DNA of 64,000 bases from Nitrincola alkalilacustris (lineage in GTDB: Bacteria; Pseudomonadota; Gammaproteobacteria; Pseudomonadales; Balneatricaceae), in the NCBI RefSeq assembly GCF_008973755.1, contig NZ_WBOM01000011.1, forward strand, positions 51,570-115,569, given 5' to 3'. Both the position numbers and the translations under genes were made by a program. The notes below the pieces were generated by a model. It saw only the letters and a list, made by a program, of their open reading frames with translations, did not search any database and was not told where the DNA came from. This document shows, piece by piece, positions 37,681 to 47,835 of this stretch; the stretch's first letter is position 1, and each line of letters begins with the position of its first letter.

Positions 37681-39312
37681 TCAGCCATGCATTGACGGGA
37701 TGGCTGCGATCAGCTTCCTGGTGTACTCCTGAGTGGGCTGAGTGAAGATCTGCTCTGCCTGACCTGTTTCCACGACTTTGCCTGCCTGCATGATCATGAT
37801 GCGATGACTCATCGCTCTGACCACTGTGAGATCGTGGCTGACAAACAGGTAACTCAACTGATGCTTCTGTTGAAGCGCCTTGAGCAGGTCTATGATCTCT
37901 TTCTGTACTGAGCGATCAAGAGCCGATGTCGGTTCATCCAGTACCAGCAGGCTTGGGTTCAGAATCAATGCCCGAGCGATGGCGATGCGCTGTCGTTGAC
38001 CGCCCGAAAAGGCGTTGGGATAGCGGTTGCGTGAGTCGGGGTCCAGTTGCACTGCTTTCATCGCGGCAATGACACGTTCGTCCACTTCATCACTGCTCAG
38101 TTTCTCATGCACATGCAGGCCTTCGGCTATGATCTGGGCCACCGACATGCGTGGGCTGAGGCTACCGTAAGGATCCTGAAAAATGATCTGCAGATTGCGT
38201 CGCAAGGGGCGCATCTGACGCTGGTTGAGCTGATTCAGGTCCAGCTTTTTCATATCCGGCCCGACATATCCGATTCTGCCTTCACTCGGCACCAGGCGAA
38301 GCAATGCGCGAGCAAGGGTTGTCTTGCCGGAACCGCTTTCTCCTACTATGCCCAGTGTCTCACCCTTACGGATACTCAGGCTGATGCCGTCGACAGCCTT
38401 GACATGGTCATAGACGCGCTTCAGGACGCCCTTTTTCATTGCAAACCAGACTTTCAGGTCATCAGCCTCAAGCGCCACAGGAGCGCTCTCTGTCACGGGG
38501 AGAGGGGAGCCGGAGGGCTCTGAGCTCAGCAGTTTTCGGGTATAGGGGTGCTGTGGGTTACGAAAGAGTGCATCGGTCTCACCCACTTCCACAATCCTGC
38601 CCTGCTGCATGATAGCCACGCGGTCGGCCATCTGATGCACAATACCCAGATCATGGGTGATGAACAGAACCGACATGCCTAGGTCTTTCTGCAACTGCTG
38701 AATCAGGCTCAGTACCTGAGCCTGAATGGTCACATCCAGGGCTGTAGTAGGTTCGTCGGCAATCAGCAGATCCGGTTCATTGATCAGCGCCATGGCGATC
38801 ATGACGCGCTGACGTTCTCCACCGCTCAGCTCATGTGGCAGGGCTTTGAGGCGCTTTTCCGCATCACGCAAGCCGACCCGATTCAGCCACTCCAGCACTT
38901 TGTTTCTTGCAGACTGTCCGGTATCACCACTATGCAGAAAAACTGCTTCTGCGAGCTGCTTCTCGATATTGTGCAGCGGGTTGAGACTGGTCATCGGCTC
39001 CTGAAAGATCATGCTGATCTTGTGGCCACGCAGAAAGCGCAGTTCAGGAGGCGGGAGTGTCAAAATATCCTTGCCCTGATAGATGATCTCACCGCTTTGA
39101 TAAACCACTGGAGGCTCAGGCAGCAGACGCATCAGAGATTGCGCTGTGACGGACTTGCCGGATCCGCTTTCGCCGACCAGACCGAGAATCTCCCCCTTGC
39201 CGATACTCAGATTGACATCAGAAACAACGGTTGTCAGCGTGTTTTCCTGCTCGAAGGCGATTGAAAGGTTCTGAATACGAATCAGCTCTTCTGACATCAG
39301 TACTTTGCTCAT
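37681..39312 (-). CDS. yejF: Peptide ABC transporter, dual ATPase subunit YejF
   Basis: 543-aa protein with two fused ABC ATPase domains. First: Walker A GESGSGKSVTAQ, signature LSGGERQRVMIAMA, Walker B LLIADEPTTALD. Second: GESGSGKTTLARA, FSGGQRQRIAIARA, LLVLDEPTSALD. It powers uptake of oligopeptides (microcin C-type in E. coli) through YejBE. The start at 39312 is kept; a second ATG at 39297 is equally possible and neither has a clear ribosome site. Last gene of the yejABEF operon. Confidence 0.93.
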   Translation of the reverse strand: MSKVLMSEELIRIQNLSIAFEQENTLTTVVSDVNLSIGKGEILGLVGESGSGKSVTAQSLMRLLPEPPVVYQSGEIIYQGKDILTLPPPELRFLRGHKISMIFQEPMTSLNPLHNIEKQLAEAVFLHSGDTGQSARNKVLEWLNRVGLRDAEKRLKALPHELSGGERQRVMIAMALINEPDLLIADEPTTALDVTIQAQVLSLIQQLQKDLGMSVLFITHDLGIVHQMADRVAIMQQGRIVEVGETDALFRNPQHPYTRKLLSSEPSGSPLPVTESAPVALEADDLKVWFAMKKGVLKRVYDHVKAVDGISLSIRKGETLGIVGESGSGKTTLARALLRLVPSEGRIGYVGPDMKKLDLNQLNQRQMRPLRRNLQIIFQDPYGSLSPRMSVAQIIAEGLHVHEKLSSDEVDERVIAAMKAVQLDPDSRNRYPNAFSGGQRQRIAIARALILNPSLLVLDEPTSALDRSVQKEIIDLLKALQQKHQLSYLFVSHDLTVVRAMSHRIMIMQAGKVVETGQAEQIFTQPTQEYTRKLIAAIPSMHG

Positions 39313-39349
39313 CTGCTCTTTGCTCGCTCTTTATTCATACTGCAGGCTC

Positions 39350-40372
39350 TCAGCGTGTTCGGTTGGGGTCAAAGGCATCACGTACTGCTTCGCCGATGAA
39401 TACCAGCAGGGTCAGTAACAGAGACAGGGTGATGAAGACGGATATGCCGATCCAGGGAGCACGCAGATTGGTCTTGCCCTGGTTCACCATTTCACCCAGC
39501 GAGGGTGAGCCAGGTGGCAGTCCAAATCCGAGGAAGTCCAGTGAGGTCAGGGTCGTGACTGAGCCGGCCAGAATAAATGGCAGGAAAGTGACGGTGGCGA
39601 CCAGCGCATTGGGCAGTACGTGACGGAACATGATGGCAGTATTGCTGAGGCCAAGCGCCCGGGCAGCCTGTACATACTCGAAGTTTCTGGCGCGCAGCGA
39701 TTCCGCGCGGACAAACCCCACCAGACTCATCCAACTGAACAGCAGCAGTATCGCCAGTAGAATGAAAAAAGTCGGCTGCAGCAGGCTGGCAACAATGATC
39801 AGGATGAAGAAGGATGGCATGCTGGCCCAGACCTCGATCATGCGCTGTCCGATCAGATCCACCTTGCCACCATAGAAGCCCTGGATCACGCCCAGCGTTA
39901 TACCGACTACAGAAGAGAGTAGAGTCAGCGCAAAGCCGAAGATCACGGATATGCGAAAACCATAGAGTAATCGGGCCACAACATCACGTCCGCGATCATC
40001 CGTTCCCAGCCAGTTCTCCCAGGTGGGTGGGCTCGGTGCGGGGGAGGGCAGGTTGTAGTTGATGGTGCGGTAATTGAATCGTATGAGTGGCCAGATCATC
40101 CAGCCATCTTCATTGATGATATCGGCCAGGAAGGGATCTCGATAATCGGCGGCCAGATCAAACTCGCCACCAAACTCCAGTTCCGAGTAGGTCGTGAAGA
40201 TCGGGTAATAGTTCTGGTTCTGGTAACGGACCATGATCGGCGACTCATTGGCGATGAAGTCAGCAAACAGGCTGAGCATGAACAGCACCAGAAACACCCA
40301 GAGGCTCCAATAGCCCCTGCGATTCTTGCGGAATCGACGCCATCTTTCCTGATTGATAGGGCTCAACTGCAC
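39350..40372 (-). CDS. yejE: Peptide ABC transporter permease YejE
   Basis: 340-aa DppC-type permease. An N-terminal membrane helix (GYWSLWVFLVLFMLSLFADF), a periplasmic loop, then the BPD_transp_1 domain with EAA-type motif (EYVQAARALGLSNTAIMFRHVLPNAL). GTG start with AGGAG six to seven bases upstream. 12 bp after yejB, so coupled. Confidence 0.93.
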   Translation of the reverse strand: MQLSPINQERWRRFRKNRRGYWSLWVFLVLFMLSLFADFIANESPIMVRYQNQNYYPIFTTYSELEFGGEFDLAADYRDPFLADIINEDGWMIWPLIRFNYRTINYNLPSPAPSPPTWENWLGTDDRGRDVVARLLYGFRISVIFGFALTLLSSVVGITLGVIQGFYGGKVDLIGQRMIEVWASMPSFFILIIVASLLQPTFFILLAILLLFSWMSLVGFVRAESLRARNFEYVQAARALGLSNTAIMFRHVLPNALVATVTFLPFILAGSVTTLTSLDFLGFGLPPGSPSLGEMVNQGKTNLRAPWIGISVFITLSLLLTLLVFIGEAVRDAFDPNRTR

Positions 40373-40384
40373 AGACAGCTCCTG

Positions 40385-41470
40385 TTAGCGTGATTCAAAG
40401 TCGATACGTGGGTCGACCCAGGTGTAGGCCAGGTCGGTCAGAATGCCGATCAGCAGACCGAGCAGGCTGAAGATATAGAGGGAGGCAAAGACGACCGGAT
40501 AGTCGCGCTGCACAACAGCCTCGAATCCGAGCAGCCCTAATCCTTCCAGAGAAAAAATAATCTCGATCAGCAGCGCACCGGTAAAGAAAATGCCAATAAA
40601 GGCTGCCGGAAAGCCTGCGATGATGATCAACATGCCGTTACGGAACACATGACGATAGAGAATGCTCTTTTCGGTGGCACCTTTTGCGCGGGCGGTCATC
40701 ACATACTGCTTGTTGATCTCATCCAGGAATGAGTTTTTGGTCAGCATGGTCAGCCCGGCAAAACCGCCGATCACCAGTGCCAGCACCGGCAGCGCCATGT
40801 GCCAGAAGTAGTCGAAAATCTTCTGGTACCAGAGCAGTTCATCAAAATTCTGTGATACCAGTCCGCGCAGCGGGAACCAATTGAAGTAGGAGCCGCCGGC
40901 AAACAGGATGATCAGCAGAATCGCAAACAGGAAGGCCGGAATCGCGTTGCCTATAACGATCACCCAACTGGTCCAGACATCAAACTTGGAGTGATGTTTG
41001 ACTGCCTTGCGAATACCCAGGGGGATAGAGATCAGATAGATGATCAGTGTACTCCAGAGTCCGAGCGATATGGAGACAGGTAGTCTCTCCACGATCAGAT
41101 CAATCACGGAGCGGGCACGGAACAGGCTGTCACCGAAGTTGAAAGTGATATAGTCGCCCAGCATTTTGAAGTAACGCTCATGCAGCGGCTTATCGAAGCC
41201 GAAGCGGGCTTCTATTTCGGCGATCACCTGAGCATCGAGCCCTCTCGCGCCTCGGCTTTCACCACTGCCACGGGCACTGCCTGCAGCCACTTCGCCTCCG
41301 GCACCATCCGTGACGCGATCCAATACGCCGCCATCAATCCCGGCCATGCTGGCCAGCATCTGATCAACAGGGCCGCCGGGCGCTGCCTGAATGATGAAAA
41401 AATTAAGCGTGATGATAGCCAGCAGTGTCGGAATGATCAGTAGCAAACGGCGGATTACATACGCAGCCAT
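40385..41470 (-). CDS. yejB: Peptide ABC transporter permease YejB
   Basis: 361-aa DppB-type permease starting [25 protein letters not shown]. The periplasmic loop at residues 40-90 is unusually glycine/alanine rich ([19 protein letters not shown]). The cytoplasmic EAA-type loop reads [28 protein letters not shown] after AAGGAA. It pairs with YejE. Confidence 0.93.
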   Translation of the reverse strand: MAAYVIRRLLLIIPTLLAIITLNFFIIQAAPGGPVDQMLASMAGIDGGVLDRVTDGAGGEVAAGSARGSGESRGARGLDAQVIAEIEARFGFDKPLHERYFKMLGDYITFNFGDSLFRARSVIDLIVERLPVSISLGLWSTLIIYLISIPLGIRKAVKHHSKFDVWTSWVIVIGNAIPAFLFAILLIILFAGGSYFNWFPLRGLVSQNFDELLWYQKIFDYFWHMALPVLALVIGGFAGLTMLTKNSFLDEINKQYVMTARAKGATEKSILYRHVFRNGMLIIIAGFPAAFIGIFFTGALLIEIIFSLEGLGLLGFEAVVQRDYPVVFASLYIFSLLGLLIGILTDLAYTWVDPRIDFESR

Positions 41471-41553
41471 GCACGATTCCTTGGTTCAGGTATTGTACTG
41501 TTAGTTTTGCTGCAGCGATGATCAATCAAGCCGGATTGAGCATCGCTGAATGG

Positions 41554-43425
41554 TCAGCGTCGAGTGATCCTGGATGCCTTTTCCTCATCATACCACCAGG
41601 TGTCCAGGCCCAGTTCATAGACGGGGCGAGTCTCCGGGCGTGAAAATCTGTCCCAGTATGCGATGCGGAACAGATTGCTATGCCACTGTGGCATCACGTA
41701 GAAATTCCAGCGTGCAACCCTGTCAAACGCGCGACCGTAGGCGAGCAGCATCTCTTCATCTTCCTGAGCGGCGATGATGCCTTCGATCAAGGAGTCGATC
41801 ACTTCATCCTCGATGCCGGCCGTATTCCAGGTAGAGTCGATAAAATCAGACTGGAACAGGATACGCATGCTGACACTGGGATAGGCCAGCGCACTGTAAC
41901 CGCGAGCGATCATGTCAAAATCGCGGGAGCGCAGACGGTTGATAAACTGTGTCGGATCAACCAGACGGATATTCATCTTGATGCCGAGTCGTTCCATGTT
42001 GCGCTGCAGCGGCAATGCGACGCGCTCATCCGTCGGGCTGTTGATCAGCAGTTCAAACTCGAAACGCTGGCCGCTCTCGACATGGGTGAGCTGCTGATTG
42101 CGCAGCTCCCATCCGGCGTCTTTCAGCAGGGCGAGTGCCTGTCGTGTTTCTCGGCGCAGGTTACCGCTGCCATCTGTTTCGTTGGGGGTCCATACCTCGC
42201 CGAACACCTCTTCAGGCAGGCGATCGCGGTAGGCCTCCAGTATCTCCAGCTCAAGCCCTTCCGGCTTACCACTGGCCATATAGGGGGTGTTCTGGAAGTA
42301 ACTGGTGTTGCGCTCATATTGATCGTAGAACAGATTCTTGTTCATCCATTCAAAATCCAGAGCGAAATTCAGTGCCTGACGCACCCGGCGATCACTGAAC
42401 AGCTCGCGCTGGATATTGAAGGTGAAGGCCTGCATGCCCTGCGGAATCTGGTGTGGCAGCTCTTCCATCTTGATGTCGCCACGGGTGAAGGCCGGGCCTG
42501 TATAGTCCTGTACCCACTGGCGTGCCGAGTTTTCCTGGCGGAAGTCATACTCGCCGGCTTTGAAGGCCTCCAGTGCAACCGTTGAATCACGATAGTAGTC
42601 ATAGCGAACGGTGGAAAAATTCAGGGTGCCTTTACGGCTGGGTAGATCTGCCGCCCAATAGTCATCGAGGCGCTTATAGGTCACGTTCTGTCCCATCGAA
42701 AAATCGCTGACGGTGTAGGGGCCGCTACCGAGCGGTACAACACTCAGGGGCTCTGCAAAGTCACGCTCTTCCCAGAAATGCTTTGGCAGAATCACCAGTC
42801 GGGCCAGGCCGGAAATATAGTCCTTGTTCGGGCCAGAAAAGCTGAACTTCACCCGCTGCGGGTTGATCTCTTCGGTATCCGTGACACCCGCATAATAAGA
42901 GCGGAATTGAGGCACGCCCTCGGTCATGAACTTGTTGAAGGAGAAAGCGACATCAGCTGCCGTGATCGGCTCACCATCCTGATGGCGTGCGTCTGGATTC
43001 AGGTTGAATATCACGAACGTGTAATCTTCTGGATATTCCAGAGACTCTGCAATCAGCGGATAATAGACATCTATCTCATCATCACTGCCGATCATCAGGG
43101 TGTCGTAGAACTCGGTGCTGTTGATGGCGGCAGATCCACGCTGGGCATAGCGGTGGAAATTGTCATAGGTGCCGATGGCCGACATCACCATATGGCCACC
43201 TTTCGGCGCATCCGGGTTGACATAATCGAAGTGCGTGAAGTCGGGGCCGTATTTGGGTTCGCCATGCATGGCGAAAGCGTGAGACTTGATCAGTTGGGGG
43301 GCGCTTTGCTCTTCGGCAGCGAGGGAGAAGGCCAGCAATGAACCTGCCATGCTGCCCAGAACTGCAAAAACAAGGCGACGAACGGAATATGACTGTCGAG
43401 TCATTGGCTGTTGAGTCAGTAGCAA
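41554..43425 (-). CDS. yejA: Peptide ABC transporter substrate-binding protein YejA
   Basis: 623-aa periplasmic binding protein (SBP_bac_5). Signal sequence with hydrophobic core VRRLVFAVLGSMAGSLLAFSLA, then the fold with GDFTHFDYVNPDAPKGG near the N-terminus. I keep the TTG at 43425 because AGGAGGG stands exactly 7 nt before it; the ATG at 43404 is 28 nt away from that site and has none of its own. This gives a signal peptide with a longer N-region. First gene of yejABEF (84 bp before yejB). Confidence 0.92.
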   Translation of the reverse strand: MLLTQQPMTRQSYSVRRLVFAVLGSMAGSLLAFSLAAEEQSAPQLIKSHAFAMHGEPKYGPDFTHFDYVNPDAPKGGHMVMSAIGTYDNFHRYAQRGSAAINSTEFYDTLMIGSDDEIDVYYPLIAESLEYPEDYTFVIFNLNPDARHQDGEPITAADVAFSFNKFMTEGVPQFRSYYAGVTDTEEINPQRVKFSFSGPNKDYISGLARLVILPKHFWEERDFAEPLSVVPLGSGPYTVSDFSMGQNVTYKRLDDYWAADLPSRKGTLNFSTVRYDYYRDSTVALEAFKAGEYDFRQENSARQWVQDYTGPAFTRGDIKMEELPHQIPQGMQAFTFNIQRELFSDRRVRQALNFALDFEWMNKNLFYDQYERNTSYFQNTPYMASGKPEGLELEILEAYRDRLPEEVFGEVWTPNETDGSGNLRRETRQALALLKDAGWELRNQQLTHVESGQRFEFELLINSPTDERVALPLQRNMERLGIKMNIRLVDPTQFINRLRSRDFDMIARGYSALAYPSVSMRILFQSDFIDSTWNTAGIEDEVIDSLIEGIIAAQEDEEMLLAYGRAFDRVARWNFYVMPQWHSNLFRIAYWDRFSRPETRPVYELGLDTWWYDEEKASRITRR

Positions 43426-43587
43426 AGCGGAACCCTCCTGGCAGAATAACGGGCTTCATCTTATGACAATCTATATGCGGCGGGAAAGGGCTGGTGCAGT
43501 ATTAGCTGAAAAAGCCTTCCCGGCTCAGGATCTACTGACTGTGTGATTTGCAAATTGTTCCCTGTGGGCGCGACGGGAAGGGCTGTT

Positions 43588-44811
43588 TCAGCTCGTACCA
43601 TCGCTCTGGGCAAGATAAAGTGCCAGTTGCTGCCCCGGGTGTAATACGGTGTTGAGGTTGATCCGGTTCCAGCGCGTCAGGTCATCAACACTGACGTTGA
43701 AGCGGTTGGCTATCACCCAGAGGGAGTCGCCGGGCCGTATCTGATAGGTCATGACTTCGAGATCACCGGCTTCTACTGCCTGAGCCAGCAGCTCGTGCTG
43801 CACCTCTGAGTGTTCGGACTGCAACGACTCGACAGCCTGTTGCATGCTTTCAGCACTTTCGATCGGTGCCAGCAATCGGTGTGGGCCATTTGGAGCCGTC
43901 AGTTTACGGCTGAACCCCGGATTGAGGCGCTGCAGCTCTTCCAGATCTATGTCAGCCAGTTGGGCGACAAGCGACATGTCGATCTGACCGTCTGTTTCGA
44001 CTTCAGCGAAATAGGGCTTGGCAGGGATGTGGGCCAGCTTCAGATCATAAACACGTGCATCTCGTATCATGAGTGCGGCTGCAAGCAGTTTCGGAACATG
44101 GCGCATGGTTTCTGCCGGCAGGCTGAGTGACCAGTAGTCTTCAGGCAGGTTATGTTCACGGTTATGGCGTATCGCTCTGGATACAGTACCTGCACCGGCA
44201 TTATAGGCTGCCAGAGCGAGCAGCCAATCGCCTTCAAATTGCTTGTGCAACTGTTCCAGGTAGGTCAGAGCAGCTTCGGTGGACTCGATCAGATCGCGGC
44301 GGCCATCATACCAGGCATTACTGGTCAGGCCGAAGTGCCTGGCAGTGCCTGGAATGAACTGCCAGGGGCCGGCAGCTGCTCCCGGTGAGTGAGCAAAGGG
44401 GTCGTAACCACTCTCAATCATCGGCAGCAGGGCCAGCTCGGCCGGAAGGCCTCTTTCAAGTACCTGATCCAGAACATAAAAATAGTAGGGTTTTGCGTTC
44501 TCGCTGATCAGCTCCAGGTGTTCAGGGTTCTTGCGCAACCAGTCAAGTTGATCTTTCAGGCGGCTATCATCTGCATCAATGGGCAGCTTCATATTGCTGC
44601 GTGTCAGTTGCCAGATATCCGGGGCCGGTGCGGTCCGCGCGGCTGGGCGCGTTCGAACAGGGAAGGTGTGCGGAATGTTCAGTGCCACTTGTTTATCGGC
44701 GCGGGTTTCCTGTGCTGGCTCTACCTCAGTATATCGCTCTGCATTGGCCGAACAGCCGGTCAGAGCGATGAGCAGGACGAGCGAGATCAACCCGCAGGCT
44801 CGATTGGTCAT
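43588..44811 (-). CDS. mltD: Membrane-bound lytic murein transglycosylase D
   Basis: 407-aa lipoprotein (lipobox LTGC in LVLLIALTGCSAN). SLT domain with catalytic Glu in LLPMIESGYDPFAHSPGAAAG, followed by the conserved GPWQFIPGTARHFGL and LALAAYNAGAGTV. There is one recognisable C-terminal LysM (YQIRPGDSLWVIANRFNVS), fewer than in E. coli MltD. It cleaves peptidoglycan to 1,6-anhydromuropeptides, whose recycling involves NagZ encoded further right. Confidence 0.93.
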   Translation of the reverse strand: MTNRACGLISLVLLIALTGCSANAERYTEVEPAQETRADKQVALNIPHTFPVRTRPAARTAPAPDIWQLTRSNMKLPIDADDSRLKDQLDWLRKNPEHLELISENAKPYYFYVLDQVLERGLPAELALLPMIESGYDPFAHSPGAAAGPWQFIPGTARHFGLTSNAWYDGRRDLIESTEAALTYLEQLHKQFEGDWLLALAAYNAGAGTVSRAIRHNREHNLPEDYWSLSLPAETMRHVPKLLAAALMIRDARVYDLKLAHIPAKPYFAEVETDGQIDMSLVAQLADIDLEELQRLNPGFSRKLTAPNGPHRLLAPIESAESMQQAVESLQSEHSEVQHELLAQAVEAGDLEVMTYQIRPGDSLWVIANRFNVSVDDLTRWNRINLNTVLHPGQQLALYLAQSDGTS

Positions 44812-44938
44812 AGCGGTTACCTGAATTATGGTGTTTACCTGAACAGGGACTCCTGAATAAGGGCCGTCTGCAAAAAAGGATCAAATGAAACTGAATGAAA
44901 ACTTAACGAGGCATTGTAACAGGGTTTGAACCTGAATC

Positions 44939-44993
44939 AATGCCCATACAGAAAAACCATGTTAATACAAGGGTAATTCCTGAGATGGGCATT
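44939..44993. repeat. Long-spaced inverted repeat between mltD and gloB
   Basis: AATGCCCAT and ATGGGCATT, perfect 9-bp arms 37 nt apart, downstream of gloB (minus strand ends at 45009) and upstream of mltD. It could be a weak gloB terminator or two half-sites of an operator for mltD. Confidence 0.35.
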
Positions 44994-45008
44994 ACCGAAA
45001 TGAGCTGT

Positions 45009-45779
45009 TCAAAAATGGTTTTTCCACTCGCGCAGACTCGCCAGTACTTCAACTTCGGAAGTGAGTGGCTGCCCTTCATGCGTTTCGGCAGCACTCCTGA
45101 CGCTGATTTGAGATGTGCGCATGAAGGGGTTGATATTGCGCTCCTGATCTATGCGAGAGGGCAGAGTGGGCTCTTGTCTGGCGCGTAACTCGCGGCAGCG
45201 CTCAATCGTTGCGGCTATCATGGCGTTATCCGGCTCAACGGCCTGAGCGAAAGCGAGGTTGGACAGGGTGTACTCATGAGTGCAATAGACTTCGGTATTG
45301 TCCGGCAGGCTGGAGAAGTAGCTCATGGCCTTGAACATCTGGGCTGCCGTGCCTTCAAAGAGCCGGCCGCAGCCTGCCATGAACAGCGTATCGCCACAGA
45401 AGAGCTGAGGTTGTCCCTCGGGTTTGAAATAGCTGATATGATCCAGAGTGTGAGCAGGTACGGCCTGTATTTCCAGTTGTTCACCGAACAGATCAAGTGT
45501 GTCGCCGCTTGCCAGCGGATGGGTAATGCCATCGAAGGGCGAGTTGTGTGGTCCATAGACCGGCACCTGATATCGGCTCAGCAGCTTCTGCACGCCACCG
45601 GTATGATCGGCATGGTGATGAGTGATGAGAATGGCATCCAGTGTCAGATCATGGGATTCCAGAAAACGTATCACTGGGTCGGCATCGCCCGGATCAACAA
45701 CGGCGGAACCGTATCCGGGTTTGTGAATCAACCATATATAGTTGTCGTTGAATGCCGGAATGGGTGTAACCTTGAACAT
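45009..45779 (-). CDS. gloB: Hydroxyacylglutathione hydrolase (glyoxalase II)
   Basis: 256-aa metallo-beta-lactamase-fold enzyme that hydrolyses S-D-lactoylglutathione in methylglyoxal detoxification. The binuclear metal motif is THHHADHTGG; N-terminus MFKVTPIPAFNDNYIWLI. ATG at 45779 follows AGGAGGAGAAGG; the frame runs 18 codons further upstream but that region has no matching start. Divergent from the methyltransferase-rnhA-dnaQ genes. Confidence 0.95.
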   Translation of the reverse strand: MFKVTPIPAFNDNYIWLIHKPGYGSAVVDPGDADPVIRFLESHDLTLDAILITHHHADHTGGVQKLLSRYQVPVYGPHNSPFDGITHPLASGDTLDLFGEQLEIQAVPAHTLDHISYFKPEGQPQLFCGDTLFMAGCGRLFEGTAAQMFKAMSYFSSLPDNTEVYCTHEYTLSNLAFAQAVEPDNAMIAATIERCRELRARQEPTLPSRIDQERNINPFMRTSQISVRSAAETHEGQPLTSEVEVLASLREWKNHF

Positions 45780-45909
45780 GGACCCTTCTCCTCCTGTATG
45801 GCTGGCAGCTGTCATGAGGTAAGTGTAACTCAAAACAGTGGTGGCTTCTTATAATGTGGGCCTTCTGACTGTTACTATTAACGCCAATGCACCCTGAGTC
45901 GAGTACGGC

Positions 45910-46671
45910 ATGAAGTTTGAACAGTTGATACCCCCGGATAAACTGGTTTCTGAGATCTCTGCCTGGTTTTCAACACCGGTCGGTCAGGAGTTTCTGGCGA
46001 TCGAACAGGAGCTCGTCAGTCGGCTGCTGCCCACCCTTTTTGGCTATCATCTGGTTCAGGTCGGGTTTGATTGCCGCTACTCGCTTTATGCCGACAGTCC
46101 TATTTCGCACAAAGTGATGCTCTGCCCGCGTCTTGAACTTGGGATGGGGCTGAGCAGTATTATCGGCTTGAGTACCGAGCTGCCGTTACTGAGTAACGAA
46201 GTGGATCTGTTGATTCTGCACCACACTCTGGATTTTTCAGAGAATCCCCATCAGGTGTTGCGAGAGTCGGCACGAGTGGTTCGACCCGGAGGTCATCTTC
46301 TGATCGTTGGTTTCAACCCCACCAGTCTCTGGGGGCTGTGGAGTCGTTTCAAGCGCCGTAAGGGGGTGCCCTGGAATGCACATGCGCTCAGTCATGGGCG
46401 TCTGCAGGATTGGCTGGGGCTGCTGGAGTTGACCGAACTCAAGTCCATGTCGGGCTATCATCGACCACCTGTCAGCAGTCAGCGGTGGCGGGAGCGTTGT
46501 ACTTTTCTGGAGCGCTGGGGTGAAAAATCACCGGCCTGCAGTGGTGGCTTGATGGTGATTCTGGCACGTAAGGATGTGGCGGGAATGACACCACTTAAAC
46601 CTGCTTTGAGGCATCGAAAACTGATATCCTTTCCTGTTGCAGAACCGACAGCCAGAGGAAAGTCCACTTGA
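45910..46671 (+). CDS. Class I SAM-dependent methyltransferase (YafS position)
   Basis: 253-aa protein with a methyltransferase_11 core: acidic [22 protein letters not shown] and [15 protein letters not shown] are typical post-motif I and motif III blocks. The first SAM-binding glycine motif is weak ([12 protein letters not shown]). In E. coli, yafS occupies the same slot between gloB and rnhA. Substrate unknown. Its TGA overlaps the rnhA start. Confidence 0.85.
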   Translation: MKFEQLIPPDKLVSEISAWFSTPVGQEFLAIEQELVSRLLPTLFGYHLVQVGFDCRYSLYADSPISHKVMLCPRLELGMGLSSIIGLSTELPLLSNEVDLLILHHTLDFSENPHQVLRESARVVRPGGHLLIVGFNPTSLWGLWSRFKRRKGVPWNAHALSHGRLQDWLGLLELTELKSMSGYHRPPVSSQRWRERCTFLERWGEKSPACSGGLMVILARKDVAGMTPLKPALRHRKLISFPVAEPTARGKST

Positions 46672-47132
46672 AGAAGGTCGAAATCTATACCGATGGTGCC
46701 TGCAAAGGCAATCCCGGACCAGGGGGCTGGGGGGTATTGATGCGTTACGGTGAACATACAAAGGAGCTGTTTGGCGGAGAGCCGGATACCACCAATAATC
46801 GCATGGAGCTGATGGCGGCGATCATGGCTCTGAAGGAGCTGAAAAAGCCCTGCGAAGTGATTCTCTCGACCGATTCGCAGTATGTGCGCCAGGGAATCAT
46901 GCAGTGGATTCATGGCTGGAAACGTAATGGCTGGAAAACCGCCGCTAAAAAACCGGTCAAGAATGCGGAGTTATGGCAAGAGTTGGACCAGCAGGCTGCC
47001 AGACATCAGGTGGAGTGGCGCTGGGTAAAGGGTCACAGTGGGCATCCGGGCAATGAGCGGGCAGATGAGCTGGCTAACCTGGGTGTAGATGAGTGCGGAA
47101 AACGGAAGAGTTATGCGTCAGATAGTGCTTGA
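46668..47132 (+). CDS. rnhA: Ribonuclease HI
   Basis: 154-aa enzyme removing RNA from RNA-DNA hybrids. Catalytic acids in [17 protein letters not shown] (Asp), [10 protein letters not shown] (Glu) and STDSQYV (Asp); [17 protein letters not shown] contains the conserved His and last Asp. Start is a TTG overlapping the previous stop, with AGAGGAAAG at good spacing. It overlaps dnaQ. Confidence 0.96.
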   Translation: MKKVEIYTDGACKGNPGPGGWGVLMRYGEHTKELFGGEPDTTNNRMELMAAIMALKELKKPCEVILSTDSQYVRQGIMQWIHGWKRNGWKTAAKKPVKNAELWQELDQQAARHQVEWRWVKGHSGHPGNERADELANLGVDECGKRKSYASDSA

Positions 47133-47835
47133 TACCGAAACAACCGGTATAGACCCGGCACAGGGTCACAATATTATAGAGATAGGCTGCGTCGAGATGG
47201 TGAAGCGTCGCATCACCAAGCGCACCTATCACGAGTATCTGAAGCCTGATCGTGAAGTCGAGGCTGAAGCGATAGCTGTTCATGGCATCACCAATGACTT
47301 TCTGCAGGATAAGCCGAGCTTTGCCGAGAAAGCGGCTGAGTTTCTGGAGTTTGTCCGCGGGGCCGAGCTGATCATCCATAACGCAGCGTTCGATATAGGG
47401 TTTCTGGATACCGAACTGGCGCGCAATGGCTTCAAGGAGCGCATGGCAGACATCTGTCAGATCACCGACACCCTGAAGCTGGCGCGGCAGAAGCATCCGG
47501 GGCAGAAAAACAGTCTGGATGCTCTGTGTCGACGTTACGGTATCGATAACTCCCATCGACAGCTGCATGGCGCACTGCTTGACTCCGAGATTCTGGCTGA
47601 TGTCTATCTGATGTTGACCGGTGGGCAGACCGCTTTGCATCTGGCTCATGTCGATGACAGTGATGACGAAGCCCGAGTACTGATTCGAGAAGTGGGCAGT
47701 CAGTTTGTGCTTCCGGTGCTCAGGGCGAATGAAGAGGAACTGAAAGCTCATGAGGCCTTTCTGAATCTGCTTGAGAAAAAATCCGGCCAGCGATACTGGG
47801 GAGTAGGGTCAGAGGCACAGCAGGAAAGTGTATGA
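47113..47835 (+). CDS. dnaQ: DNA polymerase III epsilon subunit (proofreading)
   Basis: 240-aa 3'-5' exonuclease. Exo I VLDTETTG, Exo [13 protein letters not shown], Exo III block with [14 protein letters not shown]. The C-terminal region (about 185 onward) binds the polymerase. I prefer the ATG at 47113 (MRQIVLDTE), after GGAAGAG; an ATG at 47089 would add eight residues. rnhA and dnaQ are same-strand here, overlapping by 20 bp, not divergent as in E. coli. Confidence 0.95.
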   Translation: MRQIVLDTETTGIDPAQGHNIIEIGCVEMVKRRITKRTYHEYLKPDREVEAEAIAVHGITNDFLQDKPSFAEKAAEFLEFVRGAELIIHNAAFDIGFLDTELARNGFKERMADICQITDTLKLARQKHPGQKNSLDALCRRYGIDNSHRQLHGALLDSEILADVYLMLTGGQTALHLAHVDDSDDEARVLIREVGSQFVLPVLRANEEELKAHEAFLNLLEKKSGQRYWGVGSEAQQESV

